Below are positions 40,682-47,456 of a DNA stretch of 47,456 nt, one piece after another. Each line of letters starts with the position of its first letter. The first letter of the stretch is position 1. The stretch comes from JAVBQJ01 sp031549115 (GTDB lineage Bacteria > Verrucomicrobiota > Lentisphaeria > Victivallales > Victivallaceae). The DNA lies in contig JAVBQJ010000002.1 in the NCBI GenBank assembly GCA_031549115.1, forward strand, positions 1 to 47,456. The letters run 5' to 3'. The translations under genes were made by a program, and so were the position numbers. A model generated the notes under the pieces. That model was not told the DNA's origin. It saw only the letters and a program-made list of their open reading frames with translations, and did not search any database.

Positions 40682-42169
40682 ATGTTTAAGCCGTCTTTTG
40701 AAGAATTCTGCCGCCTGTGCGAGCGCGGCAATCTCGTACCCGTGTACGACGAACAGCTCGCCGACATGGAAACGCCGGTTTCGGTGTTGAACCGTTTTTC
40801 CGGCCGCAACCAGCTGTTTCTGCTCGAAAGCGTCTCCGGCGGCGGCGAGCGCTTCGGCCGCTACAGCTTCCTCGGCCTCGCACCGTACGCGGTGTTCACG
40901 ATTGAAAACGGACGCCCCTTTCTGGAACGCAACGGCGTCAAAAATGAATTGCCGCTGCCGCCCGAAGGCGCCTTTTTCGCGCTGCGCGAACAGATGCGCG
41001 ACCTGCGCCCCGCCGTCCCCGAAGGCCTGCCGCCGTTGTCCGGCGGCGCCATCGGCTACCTGAGCTACGAAACCGTCAACCAATTCGAACGCCTCCCCGA
41101 ACCCAAAGCGCCGCTCGCGGTCCCCGAAGCGGCGTTTCTTTTGACCGACGAAGTGATCATCTTCGACAATGTCCGTCACACCGTGCTCACCGTGGTCAAC
41201 GTCCGTCCCGGCGACTACCCGACCCGGCGCGAAGCCTACGACTGTGCCGTCCGAAAGATTCAGGAGCTCAACCGCGAACTCGCCCAACCCGCCCCCGCCG
41301 CCCCGGCGCCGCGGCAGGCCGCCAAACACCCGCGCCTCGAATCCAATCAGACGCGGGAGGAATTCTGCGACATGGTCGACGCCGCCAAAGAGCACATCCG
41401 CGAGGGCGACATCATCCAGGTGGTGCTGTCGCAGAAGTTCAGCTGCAAGACCGATTTGAACCGTATCCAATTGTACCGGGCGCTGCGGCTGATCAATCCG
41501 TCGCCGTACACCTTTTTCTTTAAAAACGGCACCCATACCCTGATCGGATCGTCGCCGGAAACGCTGGTCAAGCTCGATCACGGCTGCGCCACCGTGCGCC
41601 CCATCGCCGGGACCCGCAAGCGCGGCGCCACCCAGGAGCAGGATATGGCGCTCGCCGACGAGCTTTTGCAGGACACCAAAGAGCGCGCCGAACACCTGAT
41701 GCTGCTCGACCTCGGGCGCAACGATCTCGGCCGGGTCGCGGTCCCCGGTTCGGTCCAGGTGCGCGAATTCATGAACGTCGAACGCTACAGCCACGTGATG
41801 CATTTGACCAGCGACGTCGAAAGCGTGCTCGCCTCCGGCCGCGACGGCTTCGATCTGGTGAAGGCGGTCTTCCCGGCCGGAACCCTGTCGGGCGCCCCCA
41901 AGGTCCGGGCGATGGAGCTGATTCACGAACTCGAACCGGAGCCGCGCGGCGTCTACGGCGGCGCCGTCGGTTATCTGAGCTACGACGGCAATCTCGATCT
42001 GGCGATCACCATCCGGACGCTGGAATTACAGAATGACCGGCTGACCGTACAGGCGGGCGCCGGAATCGTCTTCGATTCCGACCCGGAAAAGGAATACGAG
42101 GAAACCGTCAACAAAGCCCAGGCGGTATTCAAAGCCATCGAACTCGCCGCGCGCAATCTGGAGTTATAA
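40682..42169 (+). CDS. trpE: Anthranilate synthase component I
   Basis: A 495-residue enzyme making anthranilate from chorismate, with ammonia from TrpG. I chose the ATG at 40682, 8 bases after AAGGA; an upstream ATG at 40658 lies against the terminator. The N-terminal L-L-E-S-V motif is the usual tryptophan-binding site for feedback inhibition. The catalytic part has D-I-I-Q-V-V-L-S-Q-K-F, P-S-P-Y-T-F-F, G-S-S-P-E-T-L, the P-I-A-G-T-R-x-R-G segment, D-L-G-R-N-D-L-G-R-V and F-P-A-G-T-L-S-G-A-P-K-V-R-A. First structural gene of the operon. Confidence 0.97.
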   Translation: MFKPSFEEFCRLCERGNLVPVYDEQLADMETPVSVLNRFSGRNQLFLLESVSGGGERFGRYSFLGLAPYAVFTIENGRPFLERNGVKNELPLPPEGAFFALREQMRDLRPAVPEGLPPLSGGAIGYLSYETVNQFERLPEPKAPLAVPEAAFLLTDEVIIFDNVRHTVLTVVNVRPGDYPTRREAYDCAVRKIQELNRELAQPAPAAPAPRQAAKHPRLESNQTREEFCDMVDAAKEHIREGDIIQVVLSQKFSCKTDLNRIQLYRALRLINPSPYTFFFKNGTHTLIGSSPETLVKLDHGCATVRPIAGTRKRGATQEQDMALADELLQDTKERAEHLMLLDLGRNDLGRVAVPGSVQVREFMNVERYSHVMHLTSDVESVLASGRDGFDLVKAVFPAGTLSGAPKVRAMELIHELEPEPRGVYGGAVGYLSYDGNLDLAITIRTLELQNDRLTVQAGAGIVFDSDPEKEYEETVNKAQAVFKAIELAARNLEL

Positions 42170-42171
42170 TC

Positions 42172-42753
42172 ATGATCTTCCTGCTGGATAATTTCGATTC
42201 GTTCACCTACAACATCGTCCAGTATCTGGCGATGCTCGGCGAAAATGTCGTGGTCAGGCGCAACACCGAAACCGATGTCGCCGGTGTGCTGGCGCTCTCG
42301 CCTGGGGCGATCGTGCTTTCACCGGGGCCGGGCCGCCCCGAAAACGCCGGCATCATGCCGGAGCTGCTGCGCGCCGCCGCCGGTTCGATTCCGATCCTCG
42401 GCGTCTGCCTCGGCCACCAGGCCATCGGCCAATTCTACGGCGCCAAGGTCATTCACGCCCGTCAGATCATGCACGGGAAAACTTCGCCGGTGGCGCACGA
42501 CGGCAAAGGCCTGTTTCAACGCATCCCGCAGAACTTTCAGGCGGTGCGTTACCATTCGCTCGCGCTCGACCCCGCCACGATACCGGACTGCCTCGAAGTC
42601 ACCGCGCGGACCGAAGACGGCGAAATCATGGGTGTACGCCACCGCGAATACCTGATCGAGGGGGTGCAATACCACCCCGAATCGGTATTGACCACCACCG
42701 GCAAACGCCAGCTGGCCAACTTTCTCACTCTGGTCCGGGAGGCGCGCAAATGA
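42172..42753 (+). CDS. trpG: Anthranilate synthase glutamine amidotransferase component
   Basis: A 193-residue class I glutamine amidotransferase that releases ammonia for TrpE. Signature parts are L-L-D-N-F-D-S-F-T-Y-N at the start, the oxyanion S-P-G-P-G-R-P, the nucleophile Cys in G-V-C-L-G-H-Q-A-I-G, and the His/Glu pair in Q-Y-H-P-E-S-V. H-G-K-T-S and R-Y-H-S-L-A favour TrpG over PabA, and the operon context agrees. Starts 2 bases after trpE and overlaps trpD by ATGA. Not fused to TrpD, unlike enterobacteria. Confidence 0.96.
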   Translation: MIFLLDNFDSFTYNIVQYLAMLGENVVVRRNTETDVAGVLALSPGAIVLSPGPGRPENAGIMPELLRAAAGSIPILGVCLGHQAIGQFYGAKVIHARQIMHGKTSPVAHDGKGLFQRIPQNFQAVRYHSLALDPATIPDCLEVTARTEDGEIMGVRHREYLIEGVQYHPESVLTTTGKRQLANFLTLVREARK

Positions 42754-43769
42754 CCGGCTTTCCCGCCATCTTGAATCACCTGGCCGCCGGGCGCGACCTC
42801 GACGCCGACGCGATGGGAGAATTCCTCCGGGCCATCGCCGACGGAACGCTCTCCGATGTGGAAATCGGCGCCGCGCTCGGTGCGTTGCGCACCAAAGGTG
42901 AAAGCCTGTCGGAGCTGGTCGGCGCCGCCCGGATGCTGCGCCGTTGCGCGGTCCGGATCGACTGCGGCTGTCAGACCGTGGTCGACGTGGTCGGCACCGG
43001 CGGCGACGGCGCCAACAGCTTCAACATCTCGACCACCGCGAGCTTCATCGCCGCCGGGGCGGGCGCGGTGGTGGCCAAACACGGCAACCGTTCGGTGTCC
43101 AGCCGCTGCGGCGCCGCCGACGTGCTGGCCGAACTCGGCTTCCGGCTCGACGTCGAACCCGCGGTGATGGAATACGCGATCCAGAGCCACGGCATCGGTT
43201 TCCTCTTTGCCGCCAAGCTGCATCCGGTGATGGGCAAGGTCGCGCCGTTGCGCAAAGCGCTGAAAGTGCGTACCATTTTCAACATGCTGGGCCCGCTGAT
43301 CAATCCGGCCGGCGCCAACGCGCAGGTGCTCGGCGTCTACGCGCCGTCGCTGGTCGAATTGTACGCCCGGGCACTGCGGGAGCTCGGCACCAAACGCGCA
43401 CTGGTGGTGCACGGACTGGACGGCCTCGACGAAATCAGCGTCTGCGCGCCGACCCGGGTCGCCGAACTCAAGGACGGCGAGGTCCGGCTTTATGAGCTTC
43501 ACCCCGAAATGCTGACCGGTACGTTGTATGACGCGGGCGAGCTCACCGGCGGCGAACCGGCGGAAAACGCGCGGATTCTGCGCGACATTCTGTCCGGTCG
43601 CGAACGCGGCGCCAAGCGCACGGTCGCATTGGTCAACGCCGCCGCCGCGATCTACGTCGCCGGACTCGCGCCGACGCTCAAGAGCGGCTACGAGGCCGCC
43701 GCCGAATCGGTGGATTCGGGGAGCGCGCTCGCCAAACTCGAACAACTGATCACGGACAGCCAATCATGA
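42750..43769 (+). CDS. trpD: Anthranilate phosphoribosyltransferase
   Basis: A 339-residue enzyme joining anthranilate to phosphoribosyl pyrophosphate. Motifs: V-G-T-G-G-D-G-A-N-S-F-N-I-S-T (PRPP binding), K-H-G-N-R-S-V-S-S-R-C-G-A-A-D and the G-P-L-I-N-P loop. Length is normal. ATGA overlaps at both ends couple it to trpG and trpC. Confidence 0.97.
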   Translation: MTGFPAILNHLAAGRDLDADAMGEFLRAIADGTLSDVEIGAALGALRTKGESLSELVGAARMLRRCAVRIDCGCQTVVDVVGTGGDGANSFNISTTASFIAAGAGAVVAKHGNRSVSSRCGAADVLAELGFRLDVEPAVMEYAIQSHGIGFLFAAKLHPVMGKVAPLRKALKVRTIFNMLGPLINPAGANAQVLGVYAPSLVELYARALRELGTKRALVVHGLDGLDEISVCAPTRVAELKDGEVRLYELHPEMLTGTLYDAGELTGGEPAENARILRDILSGRERGAKRTVALVNAAAAIYVAGLAPTLKSGYEAAAESVDSGSALAKLEQLITDSQS

Positions 43770-44557
43770 AAAACAACTTTCTCGTTACCATTCTCGAAGC
43801 CCGGCGTGCCGATGTCGCCCGCGAACGGCGCGAAATCCCGGCGGCGGCGCTGGAAGCGGAGTTGGCGACGCTCGCTCCGGCGCGCGACTTCCGCGCCGCG
43901 TTCCGGCCGGAACGGCTGAACGTGATCGCCGAACTCAAAAAGGCGTCGCCGTCCAAGGGGCTGATCCGGGAGGATTTTCATCCCGAGGCGCTGGCGCCGG
44001 AGCTTGAAGCCGCCGGCGCGGCGGCGCTTTCCATCCTGACCGAACCGCACTACTTCCGAGGTCGTCTGGACTATCTGCGCCGGGTGCGCAAACTGGTCGA
44101 TCTGCCACTATTGCGCAAGGATTTCATCTTCGATCCGTACCAGATTCTGCAGGCGCGCCATGCCGGAGCCGACGCGGTGCTGTTGATCGCGGCGATGCTC
44201 GACGACGTACAGCTGCGCGAACTCGCCGACGCCGCGCGTCATTACGGCGTTCAGATTCTGGCGGAGATCCACGGCGAGGCCGAAGCCGAACGGGTGGCGG
44301 CGCTGACGCCGGAATTGACCGGCATCAACTGCCGCGATTTGAAGACCTTCGCCACCGATTTGGGATTGACCGAGAAACTGCTGCGGGAGCTGCCCTGTGA
44401 CACCGTCCGGATCGCCGAAAGCGGTTTAAGCTCCCACGCCGAGCTGCGTCGTTTTCAAGCGCTCGGCGCCAACGGCTTCCTGATCGGCGAGACGCTGATG
44501 CGCGCGCCGGAACCGGGGCGAAAACTCGAGGAGCTGCTGTCATGTCCGTCGCGCTGA
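43766..44557 (+). CDS. trpC: Indole-3-glycerol phosphate synthase
   Basis: A 263-residue beta/alpha barrel closing the indole ring. Visible: V-I-A-E-L-K-K-A-S-P-S-K-G, S-I-L-T-E-P-H-Y-F-R-G, L-R-K-D-F-I-F-D-P-Y-Q, G-I-N-C-R-D-L and A-E-S-G-L. Normal length; separate from TrpF, unlike E. coli. It overlaps trpF by 16 bases. Confidence 0.96.
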   Translation: MKNNFLVTILEARRADVARERREIPAAALEAELATLAPARDFRAAFRPERLNVIAELKKASPSKGLIREDFHPEALAPELEAAGAAALSILTEPHYFRGRLDYLRRVRKLVDLPLLRKDFIFDPYQILQARHAGADAVLLIAAMLDDVQLRELADAARHYGVQILAEIHGEAEAERVAALTPELTGINCRDLKTFATDLGLTEKLLRELPCDTVRIAESGLSSHAELRRFQALGANGFLIGETLMRAPEPGRKLEELLSCPSR

Positions 44558-45147
44558 AAATCTGCGGACTCACCAACCGGGAGGACGCCGAAGCCGCCGA
44601 AAAGCACGCCGATTACCTCGGCTTCGTGCTGGTGCCGACTTCGTCCCGGCGCATCGACTTCGACACCTTGTACGACTTTTCCAGCGAACTGTTTTCGCTC
44701 CGGGTCGCGGTCGTGGTCAACCCCTATGCGGCGCTGGTGCGCCGGCTGCTCGACGAACACATCGTCGACATCGTGCAGTTGCACGGCAACGAATCGCCCG
44801 AATTCGCCCGGTTGTTCGATCGCAGGCGCATCTGGAAGGCGGTTCACCTGACGGACCGGGAGCAGCTCGCCAGTTTCGAGGCCTACCCGGCGGACCGGAT
44901 CGTGCTGGATGCGGCGCACGGCGGCTCCGGGACCGTCTGCGACTGGGAGCTCGCCCGGGAAGCGGCGGCGCTGCGCCCGTGCCTGTTGGCCGGGGGGCTG
45001 CATCCGGGCAACGTGACGGCGGCGTGCCGGACAGTGATGCCGTGGGGCATCGATCTCGCCGGCGGCGTCGAAGCCGCGCCCGGCGTCAAAGATTATCAAA
45101 AAATGCAATTATTATCGGAACAACTTGAATCGATGGAGGATTTATGA
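44542..45147 (+). CDS. trpF: Phosphoribosylanthranilate isomerase
   Basis: A 201-residue barrel enzyme performing the Amadori rearrangement before TrpC. K-I-C-G-L-T-N-R-E-D holds the catalytic Cys; the second catalytic acid is in L-D-A-A-H-G-G-S-G, and L-A-G-G-L-H-P-G-N-V and D-L-A-G-G-V-E form the phosphate site. V-Q-L-H-G-N-E-S is also typical. ATGA overlap with trpB. Confidence 0.95.
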   Translation: MSVALKICGLTNREDAEAAEKHADYLGFVLVPTSSRRIDFDTLYDFSSELFSLRVAVVVNPYAALVRRLLDEHIVDIVQLHGNESPEFARLFDRRRIWKAVHLTDREQLASFEAYPADRIVLDAAHGGSGTVCDWELAREAAALRPCLLAGGLHPGNVTAACRTVMPWGIDLAGGVEAAPGVKDYQKMQLLSEQLESMEDL

Positions 45148-46322
45148 GTACCCATTACGGCCTCTACGGCGGCCAGTATGTCGCGGAAACGTTGATGACC
45201 ACGCTGCTGGAGCTGGAGACGGCCTACCGCGAAGCCCGAAACGATCCGGCGTTTCAGACCGAATACCGGGAATTGCTGCGCGATTACGTCGGCCGCGAAT
45301 CGGCGGTGTTTCACGCCAAACGCCTGAGCGCGGCCGCCGCCGGCGCGCAGATTTACCTGAAGCGCGAAGACCTCAACCACACCGGCGCGCACAAGGTCAA
45401 CAACACCATCGGCCAGGTGCTGCTGGCGCGGCGCATGGGCAAGAAGCGGCTGATCGCGGAAACCGGCGCGGGAATGCACGGGGTGGCGACGGCGACGATG
45501 GCGGCGCTGTTCGGGATGGAGTGCGAAGTATTCATGGGCGCATTGGATATCGAGCGTCAGGCGCCGAATGTCGACCGGATGCGGACGCTGGGGGCGGTCG
45601 TCACCGCGGTCACCACCGGTACGGCGACGCTGAAGGACGCGATGAACGAAGCGATGCGGCAATGGTCGGCGCGGATCGCGGATACCTTTTACGTGATCGG
45701 CACGGTCGCCGGTCCGGCGCCCTACCCGGAGATGGTCCGCGATTTCCAGTCGGTGATCGGCGTGGAAAGCCGCCGCCAGATGTTGGAAAAAACCGGCAGG
45801 CTGCCGGATGCGGTGATCGCCTGTGTCGGCGGCGGCAGCAACGCGATGGGGATGTTTGCGGGCTTCGTCGACGATCCGGGGGTGCGGCTGGTGGGAGTGG
45901 AAGCCGGAGGCGCGGGAATCGCCACAGGACACCATGCCGCCAGCATCAACGGCGGACGCGTCGGGGTTTTGCACGGGAGCAAGAGTTATTTGCTGCAGGA
46001 TGACGACGGGCAGATTTTCGAAGCGTATTCAGCGTCGGCGGGGCTGGATTATCCGGGGGTGGGACCGGAGCACGCGTATCTGGCGGACATCGGCCGGGCG
46101 GAATACACTGTGATCGACGACGACGAAGCGGTGGCGGCATTCGACCGCTTGAGCCAATTGGAGGGGATTATCCCGGCACTGGAATCGAGCCACGCGGTGG
46201 CGGAGGCGCTGAAGCTGGCGGCGAAGATGCCGAAAGACGCGACCGTGCTGGTGTGCCTCTCCGGACGCGGCGACAAGGACATGGACAACGTCCGCCGCTA
46301 CAAAGAGAGCCGGCAGCGCTAG
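45144..46322 (+). CDS. trpB: Tryptophan synthase beta chain
   Basis: A 392-residue PLP enzyme joining indole and serine. The start Y-G-L-Y-G-G-Q-Y-V-A-E-T-L, the PLP lysine in H-T-G-A-H-K-V-N-N, E-T-G-A-G-M-H-G-V-A-T-A and C-V-G-G-G-S-N-A-M-G are as in the TrpB1 type that works with TrpA. It is separated from trpA by a 250-base repeat region, the only wide gap in the operon. Confidence 0.97.
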   Translation: MSTHYGLYGGQYVAETLMTTLLELETAYREARNDPAFQTEYRELLRDYVGRESAVFHAKRLSAAAAGAQIYLKREDLNHTGAHKVNNTIGQVLLARRMGKKRLIAETGAGMHGVATATMAALFGMECEVFMGALDIERQAPNVDRMRTLGAVVTAVTTGTATLKDAMNEAMRQWSARIADTFYVIGTVAGPAPYPEMVRDFQSVIGVESRRQMLEKTGRLPDAVIACVGGGSNAMGMFAGFVDDPGVRLVGVEAGGAGIATGHHAASINGGRVGVLHGSKSYLLQDDDGQIFEAYSASAGLDYPGVGPEHAYLADIGRAEYTVIDDDEAVAAFDRLSQLEGIIPALESSHAVAEALKLAAKMPKDATVLVCLSGRGDKDMDNVRRYKESRQR

Positions 46323-46333
46323 AGAGGAAGCTT

Positions 46334-46511
46334 GTGTGCATGGCAACGGACGGCAACGGACGACAACGGACGACAACGGTTGCCTCATGTCGAGTTCACA
46401 TCCACGGCACATCGGCCGTCGGTGGCGCGCCACGGATGGCTGTATGGCACTCCATACAGCCGTATCCGTAGCCGTCCGTTGTCGTCCGTAGCTGTCCGTA
46501 GCCATGCGCAC
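46334..46511. repeat. Long inverted repeat with 10-base units between trpB and trpA
   Basis: Arms of 46 bases at 46334-46379 and 46466-46511 are complementary at about 40 positions. The left arm holds four tandem 10-base units (46341-46380) of the form NGRCAACGGA; the right arm has the complementary units of the form TCCGTWGYYG. In the loop are a perfect 12-base palindrome GTGGCGCGCCAC (46422-46433) and a 10-bp hairpin GGCTGTATGG-CACT-CCATACAGCC (46438-46461). No ORF is convincing. It looks like a dispersed repeat or small mobile element that has entered the operon; the RNA would be a very stable stem that could lower trpA expression or protect the upstream mRNA. Confidence 0.7.
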
Positions 46512-46575
46512 CTCCATCCAACGTCGCCGCACAATAAACCTTTTAAAAAATACTTTAATTATGGAGAACAAAATT

Positions 46576-47358
46576 ATGAGTACCGATCGTATTGCCGCAT
46601 GTTTCGCGCGCTGCCGCCAGGAGAACCGCAAGGCGCTAATCACCTATTTCACCGCCGGGTATCCGACCATTGCGGATTGTGAAACCGTCATCGACACCGC
46701 CATCGCCGCCGGTGCCGACATCATCGAGCTCGGCATTCCCTTTTCCGACCCCACCGCCGACGGCACGGTGATTCAGGCCGCCGGACAGAAGGCCCTCACC
46801 GCCGGAGTGCGCTTCCGCGATATCCTCGCACTGGCACGGCGGTTACGCGAAAAACACCCGGAAACCCCGTTGATTTTATTCGGTTATTATAACATTTTCT
46901 TTCAATACGGGCTCGAAAAACTGGCTCGTGAATGCTATAGTATCATGGACGGATTTCTGATTGTCGACCTGCCGCTGGAGGAGCGTGAGGAGGTCAAACC
47001 GACCTGCGACCGCTTCGATATCGCTTTGATCCCGTTGGTGGCCCCGACCACCGGTCTGGACCGTGCCCGGGAAATCATGGCGGACTGCCGCGGATTTGTC
47101 TATTGCGTCACTGTTTGCGGCGTCACCGGTGCGCGCGGTTCGCTGCCGCCGGAGCTGGCGGAGCGGATGCGGGCGCTAAAGCAGCTGACTTCGCTGCCGT
47201 TGGCGGCGGGATTCGGAATCGCCGACGGGACGACGGCGCGGATGGCCGGACAATGCGCCGACGCCGCAATCGTCGGCAGCGCCCTGGTACAGCGCTCCGA
47301 CAATCCGAACGAGGTCGAAAAACTGGTGAAAGAACTGAAGCAAGCGTTGGAAGAGTGA
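46576..47358 (+). CDS. trpA: Tryptophan synthase alpha chain
   Basis: A 260-residue barrel enzyme releasing indole from indole-3-glycerol phosphate. I chose the ATG at 46576 (MSTDRIAACF), 7 bases after GGAGA; ATGs at 46504 and 46561 precede or overlap that site. Catalytic Glu is in E-L-G-I-P-F-S-D-P and Asp in T-A-D-G-T-V-I-Q; Y-C-V-T-V-C-G-V-T-G-A-R and G-F-G-I-A-D-G form the phosphate site. Last trp gene in the window; no terminator is visible in the remaining 98 bases. Confidence 0.95.
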   Translation: MSTDRIAACFARCRQENRKALITYFTAGYPTIADCETVIDTAIAAGADIIELGIPFSDPTADGTVIQAAGQKALTAGVRFRDILALARRLREKHPETPLILFGYYNIFFQYGLEKLARECYSIMDGFLIVDLPLEEREEVKPTCDRFDIALIPLVAPTTGLDRAREIMADCRGFVYCVTVCGVTGARGSLPPELAERMRALKQLTSLPLAAGFGIADGTTARMAGQCADAAIVGSALVQRSDNPNEVEKLVKELKQALEE

Positions 47359-47456
47359 AAGCAGCCGTGGCCGACACGACGACTCTAATACTCGTCCACC
47401 TGGGAGCGCGCACGGGAACGCCGCGAAGCGGCGCCGGCGCCTTAGAGCCGCGGCCC

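Noticed and set aside
46334..46511. CRISPR array, because of regularly spaced repeats near trpA
   Set aside because: The units are only 10 bases, directly adjacent without spacers, and arranged as two inverted arms.
46029..46643. 204-codon minus-strand frame over trpB end and the repeat
   Set aside because: It is antisense to trpB and the inverted repeat, with no family likeness.

Overview
The window looks like chromosomal DNA of a Lentisphaerota (Verrucomicrobiota superphylum, Victivallales-like) bacterium. This is an inference from gene content. It has a GspG-type pseudopilin with the H-x9-DG ending that is expanded in Lentisphaerota and Planctomycetota, a GntR-type regulator with a LacI-like sensor beside large secreted glycan-active proteins, a DUF3142 protein, and high GC throughout, apart from an AT-rich left end. 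No rRNA, tRNA, transposase or CRISPR array was seen.

Layout. Positions 1-2100 are an AT-rich island of small membrane proteins and a truncated Cys-peptidase-like fragment, with a small GC-rich orphan gene next to it (2120-2374). Positions 2.4-5.9 kb (minus) hold an aldolase/dehydrogenase fusion, a Hanks-type kinase and a membrane protein. Positions 6.1-8.7 kb (minus) hold an ECF sigma factor, a small single-pass protein and a large membrane protein with a pseudopilin-like tail. A PHP-domain protein follows, then a minus-strand 2-isopropylmalate synthase (leuA) that lacks the usual C-terminal regulatory domain. Enolase, EF-P and the EF-P lysyl-transferase EpmA come next (plus), then CstA (minus), a structured RNA candidate, a MATE exporter (plus), and a minus-strand run panB / three Tad-like pilus proteins / RsmB-family methyltransferase. 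RNase R (plus) and a secreted GH31 enzyme (minus) are followed by a DUF3142 protein plus a lipoprotein-like protein (plus). A carbohydrate-use operon on the minus strand has the order GntR regulator, pseudopilin, 1627-residue secreted protein, GH130 phosphorylase. The window ends with a complete trpEGDCFBA operon.

Regulation is the most interesting part. Both amino-acid operons carry a short leader ORF rich in the cognate amino acid, followed by an intrinsic terminator. The leuA leader reads S-L-N-L-R-L-T-L and the trp leader reads W-R-W-L-W. In the leu case a 9-bp antiterminator that excludes the terminator can be drawn. These look like ribosome-mediated attenuators of the enterobacterial type, outside the groups where they are classically described. 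The leuA attenuator fits with the missing leucine-binding domain of LeuA: control may have moved from the enzyme to its mRNA.

Many transcription starts can be placed because promoters share one form, TTGCAW or TTGACA, then 16-18 bases, then TATWNT. Intergenic DNA also holds a dispersed GC-rich hairpin repeat (about 14830-14905, 29194-29225, and a shorter relative at 25730) and a long inverted repeat of 10-base units between trpB and trpA.
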